Positions 51,445-51,603 of a stretch of 51,603 nt of DNA are shown here, piece after piece; position 1 is the first letter of the stretch; every line of letters starts with the position of its first letter. The notes beneath the pieces are model-generated. The model was not told the DNA's origin and ran no database searches. It was given only the letters and a program-made list of their open reading frames with translations. Location: positions 1-51,603 of the forward strand of contig CAZOUY010000010.1 in the NCBI GenBank assembly GCA_964583155.1, read 5' to 3'. A program made the position numbers and the translations under genes. The stretch comes from CAG-826 sp964583155 (lineage in GTDB: Bacteria; Bacillota_I; Bacilli_A; RFN20; CAG-826).

Positions 51445-51603
51445 GATAAAACTGCGTCGATTATCGCATTCGGCACATTAAAAACTTAATTTTTTTAATA
51501 TTATAACACTTTTCGCCAAAATTTGTAAATTTATGGGATTTTATGATCGCATTAACATTTTGTAGGTAACAAAACAAAAAAGAAGAAGTTATACTTTAAT
51601 TAC
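51445..51603. other. Region after the second recombinase
   Basis: No gene, repeat or clear terminator seen; AT-rich, cut by the window end. Confidence 0.4.

Noticed and set aside
1..51603. CRISPR array
   Set aside because: No regularly spaced repeats with unique spacers; the repeats seen are coding domain repeats, att copies and short integrase-type sites.

Overview
The window looks like a chromosome segment of an AT-rich, single-membrane Bacillota of class Bacilli, possibly near the Acholeplasmatales/RF39 side of the tree. This rests on house-keeping gene types, promoters of the TTGAAA/TATAAT kind, AGGAGG ribosome binding sites and many lipoproteins. TGA ends nagB, nagA and other genes, so the standard bacterial code is used and Mycoplasma code 4 is not. 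Several surface proteins end in a C-terminal membrane helix plus a basic tail instead of an LPXTG sortase signal. The lineage is inference.

Bases 1-22,804 are one long same-strand run of sugar-utilisation genes: a polysaccharide utilisation locus. It has a GH16 endo-beta-glucanase lipoprotein, two CUT1 ABC permeases and an MsmK/UgpC-type ATPase, a large GLUG/Ig lipoprotein, a ROK repressor, a purple-acid-phosphatase-like enzyme, a second GH16 split by a frameshift at a slippery heptamer, a phosphohexomutase, a GH94 phosphorylase, nagB, nagA, a BspA-type leucine-rich-repeat lipoprotein and a GH84 hexosaminidase. The likely flow is extracellular cutting of beta-glucan (possibly laminarin-like), import, phosphorolysis to glucose-1-P and isomerisation to glucose-6-P, with a parallel N-acetylglucosamine branch. 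No classical solute-binding protein is present.

Bases 22,841-38,788 hold a divergent ROK-family kinase-like protein, a glycerophosphodiesterase-domain surface protein, a discoidin/Ig surface protein, a membrane protein, an isochorismatase-family hydrolase, gltX, two tRNA genes, a DUF2974 hydrolase, a LysM-GH18 protein, tdk, and nrdD-nrdG behind a long, possibly structured leader.

Bases 39,104-49,979 are an integrated element of about 10.9 kb in the 3' end of a tRNA-Gly(CCC) gene, bounded by 16-bp att copies. It encodes a tyrosine integrase, a DUF3846-like protein, a small protein with an SSB-like C-terminal tip, a basic protein, a four-helix membrane P-loop ATPase, a small one-helix protein, a 780-residue secreted protein with a C-terminal anchor, further small membrane proteins, a phage replisome-organizer protein and two XRE regulators around a palindromic operator. 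There is no relaxase, VirB4, terminase, portal or capsid gene. Gene order and membrane topologies recall filamentous phages (inoviruses/plectroviruses), with a plasmavirus-like or plasmid-like element as alternatives. An intergenic region with two strong hairpins and a small RNA candidate lie inside it. This is the best candidate for something undescribed.

Bases 49,980-51,603 contain what is probably the original terminator of the tRNA, a possible IS21-family end remnant and a second, AT-richer tyrosine recombinase that probably belongs to another element.
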